64,000 nucleotides of DNA, from NCBI GenBank assembly GCA_003153575.1, contig PLZW01000043.1, forward strand, positions 1 to 64,000. The letters run 5' to 3'. Source of the DNA: Acidimicrobiaceae bacterium. GTDB taxonomy: Bacteria; Actinomycetota; Acidimicrobiia; Acidimicrobiales; RAAP-2. Within the stretch, counting starts at the first letter, position 1. Each line of letters starts with the position of its first letter. Positions 8,783 through 19,523 of this stretch are shown here, one piece after another. The notes below the pieces were generated by a model. The model had not been told where the DNA came from and did no database searches. It saw only the letters and a program-made list of their open reading frames with translations. Both the position numbers and the translations under genes were made by a program.

Positions 8783-9238
8783 ATGACAGGTCGGATCAAG
8801 GACATGGACCGCTGGCTGGGCAACGGGGGGATGGAGCTCATCGGCACCGTCGGCGGGTCGTTCGACGACTACGGGGTGGACGGCGAGGACCTGGGCTGGG
8901 TGTCGGGCGCCTTCGTGCCGACTCCGTCCGCCTGCAACCCGCACGGCATCGTGCAGGCCGGTGTCCACGGCCTCATCCTGGACGCGGCCATGAACTTCGC
9001 CATCAACGCCGCCCTGCCGGGCAAGTCGCGGACCCGGGCCACCTTGGAGATGAAGATCGAGACCATGCGGCCGGCCCTGGACGGCGGCACGTACGGACTG
9101 CGGGGCACGGTGGTCCGCATGGCCCGCCAGGTCGCCTACGCCGAAGCCGGCGTCACCGATGTCGACGGGCAGCTGGTCAGCCGTTCCACCGGCACGTTCC
9201 TGTTGCACCGGCCCGACGAAGCACCTACGGACATCTGA
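8783..9238 (+). CDS. PaaI-family hotdog thioesterase
   Basis: A 151-residue single hotdog-fold protein. The helix-containing segment HGIVQAGVHGLILDAAMNFAINAAL matches the PaaI/YbgC-type hotdog helix with the HG..hGG-like catalytic region, followed by the usual beta strands (TRATLEMKIETMRP, VAYAEAGVTD). Such enzymes hydrolyse acyl-CoA thioesters. The ATG at 8783 is chosen over upstream starts because a TACGGT -10 element lies seven bases before it. It is divergent from the thiolase, which suggests acyl-CoA metabolism. Confidence 0.8.
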   Translation: MTGRIKDMDRWLGNGGMELIGTVGGSFDDYGVDGEDLGWVSGAFVPTPSACNPHGIVQAGVHGLILDAAMNFAINAALPGKSRTRATLEMKIETMRPALDGGTYGLRGTVVRMARQVAYAEAGVTDVDGQLVSRSTGTFLLHRPDEAPTDI

Positions 9239-9324
9239 CCGCGGGCCGATGACGGCCCGTCTCGCGGCGCACCGGGTGCCGCCCCAGACCACGCCGGCGT
9301 CGCGCCGGCCGACGCGGGAGCACC

Positions 9325-9985
9325 GTGCGCCGACCGAGCCCCTCCACTGCTCCACATTGTCGCCCGACAACCCTGGAGGACCTGTGTACCGTCTGCGGTG
9401 GGGCGGTCCACGGGCGCCCACCGGTCTGCTTCTGCTGCCGACTGGTGGCCCGCCAGCTCGGACTCCCGCTGGTGCCACTGGTCGTCCTCGGTGAGTACCG
9501 GGTGGGGGATGCCGACCACCGGCGCCTCCGGGGGTACAAGGACGCACCCACCGCGGCGGCGCGGGAACGCTTCGGGAGCGAGCTGGTCGACGACCTGACG
9601 GGCTGGCTGGCTGCGAACGGCCGGAACCTGGCCGGCCGGTTGGGTGCGTGGTCGGTGGTGACCACCGTGCCGTCCACCCGTCGGCCCGGGCCGGCTCCGG
9701 TGGAAGGACTGGTCGACGGGGTGCCGCATCTGGCCGAGCGGCACCTCCGCCTCCTCGGGCGGGGAGGCGGTGTCATCGACCACCTGGTGGCGGCGCGGGA
9801 CGGGTTCGTCCCGCTGGAGGGCATCGACCGGCGCGGCCTCGAAGGCCTGCCCGTCCTCATCGTGGACGACAGCGTCACCACAGGCGCCCGGGCCCAGTCG
9901 GCGGCGGCCGCCCTTCGACTGTCCGGCGCCCGGGTGGTGGGGATCCTGGCCCTCGGCCGGGCGCTGGCCCCCATCGGCGACCGAT

Positions 9986-9987
<2 letters not shown>
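9325..9987 (+). CDS. ComF-like phosphoribosyltransferase-fold protein
   Basis: A 220-residue protein with an N-terminal Cys cluster (CTVCGG about residues 21-26 and CFCC about 35-38, probably Zn-binding) and a C-terminal phosphoribosyltransferase fold with the PRPP-loop motif VLIVDDSVTTGARAQSAA (about 175-192). ComF proteins support natural transformation and DNA processing. The start is GTG. There are no competence genes nearby, and the middle part is divergent, so a DNA-uptake role is only inferred. The stop codon lies within the first inverted repeat upstream of marR. Confidence 0.8.
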
Positions 9988-12392
<2,405 letters not shown>

Positions 12393-12402
12393 ACCGGGGT
12401 GC

Positions 12403-13341
12403 ATGGACCTCCGGATCTTCACCGAGCCCCAGCAGGGCGCCTCCTACGATGACCTCCTGGCCGTGGCCCAGGCGGCCGAACGCCTCGGCTTCAGCGCCTT
12501 CTTCCGCAGCGACCACTACCTCGCCATGGGGTCGTCGGACGGGCTACCCGGCCCGACCGACGCCTGGATCACCCTGGCCGGGATCGCCAGCGAGACGTCC
12601 ACCATCCGCCTCGGGACGCTGATGACGGCGGCGACCTTCCGGCTGCCCGGTCCGCTGGCCATCGCCGTCGCCCAGGTCGACGCCATGAGCGGTGGTCGGG
12701 TCGAGCTCGGAATCGGCGCGGCCTGGTATGACGCCGAGCACACGGCCTACGGCATCCCCTTCCCTCCCCTGGGGGAGCGCTTCGAACGCCTGGAGGAGCA
12801 GCTCGCCGTGGTCACCGGCCTGTGGGGGACGCCCGATGGCGCCACCTTCTCCTTCCCGGGTACCCACTTCACGTTGGTGGACAGCCCGGCCCTGCCGAAG
12901 CCGGTGCAGCGGCCAGGACCCCCCGTGATCATCGGCGGTTCGGGACCGGTGCGCACCCCCGGCTGGCTGCCATCTACGCGGCCGAGTTCAACCTGGGCTT
13001 CATCACGCCCGAGGACTCGGCCCACCAGTACGACGTGGTCCGCGACGCCTGCCGCGCCATTGACCGCGACCCGGGCACCCTGGTGCTCTCCGCCGCCCAG
13101 ACGGTGTGCTGCGGGACGACGGAGTCCGACATCGCCCGCCGGGCGGCCGCCATCGGACGCGGGGTGGACGAGCTCAAGGTCAACGGACTGTGCGGCACGC
13201 CCGAGGAGGTGGTCGACAAGCTCGGCCGGTTCGCCTCGATCGGCGTATCACGGGCCTACTTCCAGGTCCTCGACCTGGTCGACTTCGACCACCCTGGCCC
13301 TGTTGGCTGAAGAGGTCCTCCCCCGGGTGGCCGGCCTGTAG
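12403..13341 (+). pseudogene. LLM-class F420-dependent oxidoreductase with two compensating frameshifts
   Basis: The reading frame starting at ATG 12403 encodes a luciferase-like TIM-barrel protein (MDLRIFTEPQQG, GTLMTAATFRLPGP, ELGIGAAWYDAEH, IIGGSGPVRTP). At a run of five C (12956-12960) homology moves to the -1 frame (RLAAIYAAEFNLGFITPED to DLVDFDH). At a CCC run (13292-13294) it returns to the first frame, ending LALLAEEVLPRVAGL at 13341. One missing and one extra C explain both. Repaired, it would be about 312 residues. This could be sequencing or assembly error, or a real decaying gene. It follows the MFS gene by ten bases. Confidence 0.8.
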
Positions 13342-13351
13342 TCCCGACCCG

Positions 13352-14353
13352 TCAGTCTCCGGTCCGTGGCAGGCCCCACCGCTCGGCCACCAGGGTCAGC
13401 GAACGGGCCCGGGTGGCGAGATCGTGGGCCCGGGTCGACAGCATCAGCTCGTCCGCCCCGGTGCGCTCGACCAGCGCCGCCAGTGCGGTGTGGACGGTGT
13501 CCGGATCGCCGACGGCGTGGTCGGCGGTCACCGCCTCGACCAGAGCGCGCTCCTCGGCCGTGTACGGGTAGGCGGCGGCCTCCTCGGGGCTGACCACCGG
13601 TGCCGGCCTGCCCCTGCGGAGCTGCAGGACGGTGAGGCGCGACGGCCCGGCCAGGTAGTCGGCCTCCTCCTCGGTGTCGGCGCACAGCACCGAGGCCGCC
13701 ACCATCACGCGGGGTCCGTCCGACAGCCCGGTGGGTCGGAAGTTGGCCCGGTAGAGGGCGACGGCTTCGTCGACCAGGGCCGGGGCGAAGTGGAAGGCGA
13801 AGCTGAACGGCAGGCCGAGCATCCCGGCCAGCTGGGCGCTGAACGTGGACGAGCCGAGCAGCCACACCTGGGGGAGGTAGCCGCGGCCGGGCATCGGCGC
13901 CGGCGTGGTCGCCGGTCCGTCGTCGACCAGGTACCGGATCAGCTCCACCACGTCCTCGGGGAAGTGTTCGGCGCCCAGGTCGGCACTGCGCCGCAGGGCC
14001 CGCGCCGTGGCGGGGTCGGTGCCGGGCGCCCTCCCGAGCCCGAGGTCGATGCGCCCGCGGTGGAGGGCCTCGAGGGTGGCGAACTGCTCGGCCACGACCA
14101 GAGGGGCGTGGTTGGGCAGCATCACCCCGCCGGCCCCCACCCGCAATGTGGTGGTGGCATCGGCCAGATGGCCGACGAGCACGGCGGGTGCCGAGCTGGC
14201 CACGGCCGGCATGCCGTGATGCTCGGCCACCCACAGCCGGTGGTAGCCGAGGGACTCGACGATGCCGGCCAGCCGGGTGGTGTCGGCCAGGGCGTCGGCG
14301 GCGGTGGCGCCCTTGGCCACCGTGGCCAGGTCGAGCACGGACAGGGCGGTCAT
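13352..14353 (-). CDS. LLM-class flavin-dependent oxidoreductase
   Basis: A 333-residue luciferase-like monooxygenase of the single-component YhbW/MsnO8-like group. Characteristic segments are YHRLWVAEHHGMPAVASSAPAVL (about 37-58), RVGAGGVMLPNHAPLVVAEQF, GRIDLGLGRAPGTDP and PQVWLLGSSTFSAQLAG. Such enzymes use FMN or F420 to oxidise small organic molecules; the substrate is unknown. It converges on the frameshifted F420-type gene with a 10-base gap. Confidence 0.9.
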   Translation of the reverse strand: MTALSVLDLATVAKGATAADALADTTRLAGIVESLGYHRLWVAEHHGMPAVASSAPAVLVGHLADATTTLRVGAGGVMLPNHAPLVVAEQFATLEALHRGRIDLGLGRAPGTDPATARALRRSADLGAEHFPEDVVELIRYLVDDGPATTPAPMPGRGYLPQVWLLGSSTFSAQLAGMLGLPFSFAFHFAPALVDEAVALYRANFRPTGLSDGPRVMVAASVLCADTEEEADYLAGPSRLTVLQLRRGRPAPVVSPEEAAAYPYTAEERALVEAVTADHAVGDPDTVHTALAALVERTGADELMLSTRAHDLATRARSLTLVAERWGLPRTGD

Positions 14354-14429
14354 GGTGTGGTCAACGCCTGGCGGGGACGGAACCTTCCTTCGTGGGATCG
14401 CCCGGGGTACGACGGGCGGCGCGGTTGAT

Positions 14430-14894
14430 TCAAACCGCGGTGACGATCCCCTCGATCTTTTCGAGCGTGGCCGTCATGCTCTGGGCGGTGTGGGTGCTCA
14501 CCGGTCCGAGCCGGAGCATCGCCCGCTGGTGGTCCTGGCTGATGTCCCAGCTTTCGCGCACCAGCGTCCCGCCCTCGACCGGCTCGAGCTCGTAGCGCCA
14601 GATTCGGCCGCCCGAAAACTTGCCGACGAAGCCGGGCGGCCGGCTCTGCCAGGCGATGCGGCGGTCCTCCTCGTACTCGATGACGGTGCTGACCATCGAG
14701 TAGCCGATCCCCAGCTTCATCGACATGCCGAAGGTGGCCCCCAGGCTGAGTTTCTCCGGTGCGCCCGCCTTCACCTGGCGAACGGTGCCCGACCCGTCGA
14801 TCTCGGGATGCCGAGCCGCGTCGGCCACCAGGGCGAAGATGGCCGCCGGACCCGCCGGGATGCACCGCTCCACCGAAACGACATTGCCCTCCAT
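14430..14894 (-). CDS. SRPBCC (polyketide cyclase/START-like) family protein
   Basis: A 154-residue helix-grip protein (VSVERCIPAGPAAIFALVADAARHPEIDGSGTV at the N-terminus and ELEPVEGGTLVRESWDIS later) that forms a hydrophobic ligand pocket. The family binds lipids or aromatic ligands; the function here is unknown. The ATG at 14894 is chosen because GGGAGGTGG precedes it by five bases; a GTG three codons upstream is the alternative. It lies behind the luciferase-like gene on the same strand with a 76-base gap. Confidence 0.85.
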   Translation of the reverse strand: MEGNVVSVERCIPAGPAAIFALVADAARHPEIDGSGTVRQVKAGAPEKLSLGATFGMSMKLGIGYSMVSTVIEYEEDRRIAWQSRPPGFVGKFSGGRIWRYELEPVEGGTLVRESWDISQDHQRAMLRLGPVSTHTAQSMTATLEKIEGIVTAV

Positions 14895-14979
14895 GAGGTC
14901 CACCTCCCGATCGTCTGCCGCCCGGACCGGAGCCTAGGCCCTGGTTACGGGTGGGACACCCGGATGGCATCATCATGGC

Positions 14980-15597
14980 GTGCCGACGACCCCCTTGCCC
15001 GACGCCGTCGCCGAGCTCGCCGGGATCGACCCGGTCCTGGCCACGCTGGTCGAACGTCACGGCCACCCGCCGGCCCGTCGACGGGTGCCGACGGGCCGGC
15101 GCTTCGACCAACTGGCCGCCAACATCGTCTACCAGCAGTTGGCCGGCAAGGCCGCAGCCTCGATCCACGGCCGCGTGGTGGAGACACTGGGCGGCGAGGT
15201 GACGGCGGAGGGGATCCTGGCCACCCCCGTAGCGGTGCTCCGGGCCTGCGGGTTGAGCGGCTCGAAGACGGCGTCACTGTTCGATCTGGCCGACAAGGTC
15301 GCGTCGGGCGAGGTGGCGCTCGACCGCATCGGGCGCCTGTCCGACGAGGAGGTGGTGGCCCACCTGACGGTGGTCCGGGGCATCGGGCCGTGGACGGCCC
15401 AGATGTTCCTCATGAGCACGCTCAACCGGCTCGACGTGTGGCCCGTCGGCGATTACGGGGTGCGGGCTGGCTTCGCCAAGGCCTGGTCGCTCGACGCCAT
15501 TCCCGACCCGAATGAGCTGCAGGGCATGGGCGAGCCGTTCCGGCCCTATCGCAGCCTGGTCGCCTGGTACTGCTGGCGCGTCGTCGACGAGAAGTAG
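14980..15597 (+). CDS. DNA-3-methyladenine glycosylase, AlkA/HhH-GPD type
   Basis: A 205-residue helix-hairpin-helix base-excision glycosylase. The GPD signature is HLTVVRGIGPWTAQMFLM (about 124-141) followed by the catalytic Asp in WPVGDYGVR (about 152). FDQLAANIVYQQLAGKAA is the typical helical segment. It removes alkylated purines such as 3-methyladenine. The start is GTG. This is the compact AlkA2-type lacking the AlkA_N domain, and it is the first of three alkylation-repair genes in a row. Confidence 0.9.
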   Translation: MPTTPLPDAVAELAGIDPVLATLVERHGHPPARRRVPTGRRFDQLAANIVYQQLAGKAAASIHGRVVETLGGEVTAEGILATPVAVLRACGLSGSKTASLFDLADKVASGEVALDRIGRLSDEEVVAHLTVVRGIGPWTAQMFLMSTLNRLDVWPVGDYGVRAGFAKAWSLDAIPDPNELQGMGEPFRPYRSLVAWYCWRVVDEK

Positions 15598-15666
15598 GCC
15601 GGCTCCGGCAACCGCGGTGTCGCAATTCCGCTAGTCCGGAACGGTTCCATCGGTCAGACTGGCCGG

Positions 15667-17190
15667 GTGCACGACGACCCCGACCGCTGCTACCTCGCCG
15701 TGCAGTCGCGCGACCCCCGGTTCGACGGGTGGTTCGTGACGGCGGTCACCACCACCGGGATCTACTGCCGCCCGAGCTGCCCGGCCCGCACCCCCAACCG
15801 CTGCAACGTCCGGTTCCTGGCCACGGCGGCCGCTGCCCAGCGGGCCGGCTTCCGGGCCTGCAAGCGGTGCCGGCCCGACGCCACGCCCGGGTCGCCGGCG
15901 TGGGACGTCCGCGCCGACGTCGTGGGCCGGGCCATGCGCCTCATCGCCGACGGGACGATCGACCGGTCGGGCGTGCCGGGACTGGCCGCTGAGCTCGGCT
16001 ACAGCGTGCGCCAGCTCGAGCGTCTGCTGCTCGCCGAGGTGGGGGCTGGGCCGGTGGCACTGGCCAGGGCCCAGCGGGCCCAGACGGCCCGGGTGCTGAT
16101 CGAGACGACCGCGCTGCCCATATCGGACGTGGCCTTCGGTGCCGGCTTCTCCAGCATCCGCCAGTTCAACGACACCATCCGGGCCGTGTTCGGTGTCCCA
16201 CCCTCCGAGCTGCGGGCGCGCCGGGCCGGTGGCGGGCCTACGGGCGACGGGTCGCCCGGTGCGTTGGTCGTCCGCCTCCCGTTCCGGCGGCCCCTCTGTC
16301 CGGACAACCTGTTCGGACACCTCGCCGCCACCGCCGTCCCCGGTATCGAGGAGGTGGTGGGCGCCACCTACCGGCGCACGCTCCGGCTCGCCCACGGTCC
16401 GGGCATCGTGGCCCTCACGCCCACGCCGGACCACATCACGTGCCGGGTCGACCTGGCCGACGTCGCCGACCTCACCACCGCCATCGCCCGGTGCCGGCGC
16501 CTCCTGGACCTCGACGCCGATCCCGAGGCCGTCGACCGGGTGCTGGGGGACGACCCGGACCTGGCGCCCCTGGTGGCGGCCTGCCCGGGCCGTCGGGTGC
16601 CCCGGACAGTCGACGGGTCGGAGCTGGCGGTCCGTGCGGTCCTCGGCCAACAGGTCTCGACGGCGGCGGCGCGGACGTCGGCTGCCGCCCTGGTGGTCCG
16701 GCACGGGCAACCGGTCGCCGACCCCGCCGGCTCCCTCACCCACCTCTTTCCGTCCCCTGAGCAGTTGGTCGGGGCCGAGCCGGCGTTGGCCGGCGGCCGG
16801 GGCCGGACGGTCGCCGTCCTGGTCGATGCGCTGGTCTCCGGCCACCTGGACCTCGGGCCCGGGAGCGACCGCGCCGAAGCCCGCCGCGTCCTCGCCGCCT
16901 TGCCCGGCTTCGGCGCGTGGACGGTGGAACTGGTGGCCATGCGGGCCCTCGGCGACCCCGACGCCTTCCCCGGAGGCGACCTCGGCGTGCGCCGCGCAGC
17001 CGCCGGCCTCGGCCTGCCCACGACACCGGCCGGCCTGCACAGCCGATCCGAGCGGTGGCGTCCATGGCGGGCCTACGCCGTCCAGTACCTCTGGTCTACC
17101 GCCGACCATCCCATCAACACCTGGCCACCGACGGCCGGTCCGACCGCCCCACGACATCCACGAGCCACGAAGGAGCCCGTCCATGCCTGA
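15667..17190 (+). CDS. Ada-AraC-AlkA fusion: adaptive-response regulator and DNA glycosylase
   Basis: A 507-residue three-part protein. The Ada N-terminal Zn domain (about 5-75) has cysteines 34, 38, 65 and 68, which accept methyl from phosphotriesters. An AraC-type HTH (about 85-190) follows. The C-terminal AlkA_N and HhH-GPD domains (about 205-490) contain LPGFGAWTVELVAMRALGD and the catalytic Asp in FPGGDLGVR. Methylated Ada activates alkylation-repair genes, so this protein probably senses and repairs damage. It overlaps ogt by eight bases. The start is GTG. Confidence 0.93.
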   Translation: MHDDPDRCYLAVQSRDPRFDGWFVTAVTTTGIYCRPSCPARTPNRCNVRFLATAAAAQRAGFRACKRCRPDATPGSPAWDVRADVVGRAMRLIADGTIDRSGVPGLAAELGYSVRQLERLLLAEVGAGPVALARAQRAQTARVLIETTALPISDVAFGAGFSSIRQFNDTIRAVFGVPPSELRARRAGGGPTGDGSPGALVVRLPFRRPLCPDNLFGHLAATAVPGIEEVVGATYRRTLRLAHGPGIVALTPTPDHITCRVDLADVADLTTAIARCRRLLDLDADPEAVDRVLGDDPDLAPLVAACPGRRVPRTVDGSELAVRAVLGQQVSTAAARTSAAALVVRHGQPVADPAGSLTHLFPSPEQLVGAEPALAGGRGRTVAVLVDALVSGHLDLGPGSDRAEARRVLAALPGFGAWTVELVAMRALGDPDAFPGGDLGVRRAAAGLGLPTTPAGLHSRSERWRPWRAYAVQYLWSTADHPINTWPPTAGPTAPRHPRATKEPVHA

Positions 17191-17683
17191 CACCCTCGAT
17201 CCCATCACCCAGGTCACCACGGTCGACAGCCCGATCGGGCCGCTGACCCTGATGGCCCGTGACGGGCAGCTGACCCACCTGGTCATGGAGGACCAGGCCC
17301 ACGCCGTGACGCCTCCACCGGGCAGCCAGCGGGACGACGATGTCTTCGCCAAGGTGGCCATACAGCTCGACGAGTACTTCGCCGGTGAGCGCCGCGACTT
17401 CGACGTGGCGATGACGCTCGAGGGGACCGACTTCCAACGCCGGGTGTGGGCACAGCTGTGCGCCATCCCCTACGGCGAGACCATCAGCTACGGCGAGCTG
17501 GCCCGTCGGGTCGGCAACCCGAACGCCGCCCGGGCGGTCGGCCTGGCCAACGGGCGCAACCCGGTGGCCGTCATCGTGCCGTGCCACCGGGTGATCGCCG
17601 CCGACGGCACACTCGGCGGCTACGGCGGCGGCATGGCCCGCAAGGTCCACCTGCTCGATCTGGAGCGGGCCCACCGGAGCTGA
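17183..17683 (+). CDS. ogt: Methylated-DNA--[protein]-cysteine S-methyltransferase
   Basis: A 166-residue O6-alkylguanine-DNA alkyltransferase. The suicide acceptor is Cys134 in IVPCHRVI; the HTH segment FQRRVWAQLCAIPYGETISYGELARRVG and the Asn-rich RAVGLANGRNP stretch are canonical. It directly reverses O6-methylguanine. It starts inside the end of the ada-alkA gene (8-base overlap), so translation is coupled and induction probably shared. Confidence 0.95.
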   Translation: MPDTLDPITQVTTVDSPIGPLTLMARDGQLTHLVMEDQAHAVTPPPGSQRDDDVFAKVAIQLDEYFAGERRDFDVAMTLEGTDFQRRVWAQLCAIPYGETISYGELARRVGNPNAARAVGLANGRNPVAVIVPCHRVIAADGTLGGYGGGMARKVHLLDLERAHRS

Positions 17684-17713
17684 GGTCCCGCCCGGGGGAG
17701 GTGCGGGCCACCG

Positions 17714-17719
17714 TAGGGT
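17714..17719 (+). promoter_or_regulatory. -10 element of leaderless cbiX-like gene
   Basis: TAGGGT ends seven bases before the GTG at 17727, with no Shine-Dalgarno between. Confidence 0.45.
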
Positions 17720-17726
17720 TGGCCCG

Positions 17727-18197
17727 GTGCAGGAGTCACCCGACAACGGAAGCGGCGGCGCCCCCGGCACCGTCGCGGTCATCATCATCGACCACGGCTC
17801 GCGCCGGGCCTCGGCCAACGCGTCCCTCGAGGAGTTCGTTCGGAGCTCGGCCCATGCGCTGCCCTATCCGATCGTCGAGCCGGCCCACATGGAGCTGGCC
17901 GAGCCGTCCCTGGCCTCGGCGTTCGACCGCTGCGTGGCCGCCGGAGCCTCCACCGTGGCCATCGCCCCCTACTTCCTCGGGCCGGGCAGCCACTGGGACC
18001 GCGACATCCCCGCCCTGGCCGCCGCCGCCAGCGCCCGGCACCCCGGTGTCCGTTGGTTAGTCGCCGCGCCGCTCGGACCCGATCGCGCCCTGGCCGAGAT
18101 CATCGCCACGCGGGTCGCCCACTGCCTCGACCACGTGGCGGGTCGGGCCGCCGAGTGCCCCACCTGTGCGGGCTCCGGTCGGTGCACCCTCCGTTGA
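17727..18197 (+). CDS. CbiX/SirB-like chelatase with C-terminal Cys cluster
   Basis: A 156-residue chelatase-fold protein. The N-terminal strand VAVIIIDHGSR carries the metal-binding His, and VEPAHMELAEPSLASAFDRCVAAGASTVAIAPYFLGPGSHWDRDIP is the second conserved block. Relatives insert Co, Fe or Ni into sirohydrochlorin. The C-terminus ends with C-x2-C-x5-C (CPTCAGSGRC), resembling metal or Fe-S binding tails of some CbiX proteins. No other tetrapyrrole genes are nearby, so the substrate is uncertain. Confidence 0.8.
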   Translation: MQESPDNGSGGAPGTVAVIIIDHGSRRASANASLEEFVRSSAHALPYPIVEPAHMELAEPSLASAFDRCVAAGASTVAIAPYFLGPGSHWDRDIPALAAAASARHPGVRWLVAAPLGPDRALAEIIATRVAHCLDHVAGRAAECPTCAGSGRCTLR

Positions 18198-18242
18198 CGG
18201 CCGGCGCCCGAGGGGCCGCCCCGTAGGCGGCGGTTCCGTCCG

Positions 18243-19352
18243 CTACTTGGAGCAGCGGTCGCCGAGCCAGGGTTGCTGGCCGTCGAGGGCGAAGAGGGCC
18301 ACGGCCACGGTGTCCTGCTCGGGCTTGGTCGCCTGGTTCGGATGCACACCGACCAGGAGGCCGAGCCCGGCGGCCGCTGCCGCCGAGTTCCACGTGGACT
18401 GGCTGAACTGGAACGCCCCCATGTAGAGCCCATTGGGGGACACGATGCCGTAGTTCCCGCCCGACTCGGCCTGGACCACGCAGGCCAGGAACGGGTTGAG
18501 GGCCGGGTCCGGCAGATTGGCGTAGGGGTTGGCGTTGGTCGGTCCGACGGGCACCGCGGTCGGGGGAGCCGCAGTCGGTCCGGACGTCGCCGGGATGGTG
18601 GCCGGGGTGACAGTCCGGGTGGTCGAGACCTTCGGGGCCCTCGCTACGGCCGCCGCCGCCGCCCGGGCCTGGGCTGTCTGCTGGGCCGCCACCGCACTGG
18701 CCAGCTGGCCGGTCAGCTGGGTCTGCTGCGCCTGGAGAGCGGCGGCCGCCGACGCCACCTGGCCGAGGTCGGCGGCCTGGCGGGCCTGGTCGGCACGGTC
18801 CTGGCTCTGGCGCGCCTGCAGCGCGGCCTGCTGGGTCTGGAGGGCGTGCTGGGCGGTGTGCAACCGGTCCATCTCGGCCGTGATACCGGCCACGGCCAGG
18901 CCGGCGTACTCGCTGGCCGCCTGGGCACTGGCCGTCCCGCCGCTGAACAGCGCGGTGTCCGTACTCGAGGAGTTCGCCCCCGAATCGATGTAGGAGAGGA
19001 CCGCCTGGTTCTGGACGATCCGCAGGTGCTGGGCGATCGCCTGCTGGTCGGCGGCCAGTTCCTGGGTGATCTGGGCGATGGCCTGGCCGTCGGCCGCCAC
19101 CTGGGCCGACGCCACCGAAGTCTGCTGGCGGGCGGCGTCCACCTCGAGCTGCTCCAGGACCAGCCGCTGCGACACGGCGGCGGCCTGGGACTGGAGGTCG
19201 GTGACGGTGTCGGCCCCGGCTGGGCGCAGCGCTGCCCCGAACGGGAGGGCGGTGATGAGGACGAGCACGGGAAGACCGAGGGCCCGGAGGACTCGACGGG
19301 CCGGCCCCGCTACGTCTGGCCCCGTCGTCGGGGTCGAACAGGCGCGACACAC
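18243..19352 (-). CDS. Secreted Rpf/transglycosylase-like protein with coiled coil
   Basis: A 369-residue exported protein. After a hydrophobic signal segment (about 20-45, VLRALGLPVLVLITALPFGAALRPAGA) comes a long Ala/Gln-rich coiled coil (about 50-255), a Pro/Thr linker and a C-terminal lysozyme-like domain (about 295-369). The last contains AESGGNYGIVSPNGLYMGAFQFSQSTWNSAAAAAG, typical of resuscitation-promoting factors and actinobacterial transglycosylases. It likely cleaves peptidoglycan. The GTG start is set by the promoter at 19363-19392 and the absence of another start before the signal peptide. Confidence 0.85.
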   Translation of the reverse strand: MCRACSTPTTGPDVAGPARRVLRALGLPVLVLITALPFGAALRPAGADTVTDLQSQAAAVSQRLVLEQLEVDAARQQTSVASAQVAADGQAIAQITQELAADQQAIAQHLRIVQNQAVLSYIDSGANSSSTDTALFSGGTASAQAASEYAGLAVAGITAEMDRLHTAQHALQTQQAALQARQSQDRADQARQAADLGQVASAAAALQAQQTQLTGQLASAVAAQQTAQARAAAAAVARAPKVSTTRTVTPATIPATSGPTAAPPTAVPVGPTNANPYANLPDPALNPFLACVVQAESGGNYGIVSPNGLYMGAFQFSQSTWNSAAAAAGLGLLVGVHPNQATKPEQDTVAVALFALDGQQPWLGDRCSK

Positions 19353-19362
19353 AAGACTGGAA

Positions 19363-19392
19363 ATTTTACCGGCCCGGCCGTGGGGCCGACAA
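19363..19392 (-). promoter_or_regulatory. Sigma-70-like promoter of the Rpf-like gene
   Basis: On the minus strand TTGTCG (19387-19392), an 18-base spacer and TAAAAT (19363-19368) form a good vegetative promoter. The predicted start point is only a few bases before the GTG at 19352, so the 5' leader would be nearly absent. Confidence 0.6.
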
Positions 19393-19523
19393 GCCGGTGC
19401 AGAAGCCCTGGTCAGAGTGCCGCAGCCGGACCAGGACCGGTTGGTCGTGGAACGTGACCTTCGGCCCTGCACGTCGGTCCCGCGTTGCCGTAGGTTCGTC
19501 TCGGAGACACCGGAGGAGGGCCG

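Noticed and set aside
19353-19523. Possible c-di-AMP (ydaO) riboswitch before the Rpf-like gene
   Set aside because: Rpf genes of actinobacteria often carry this riboswitch, but the region lacks its conserved blocks, and the promoter lies right at the start codon, leaving no room for it.
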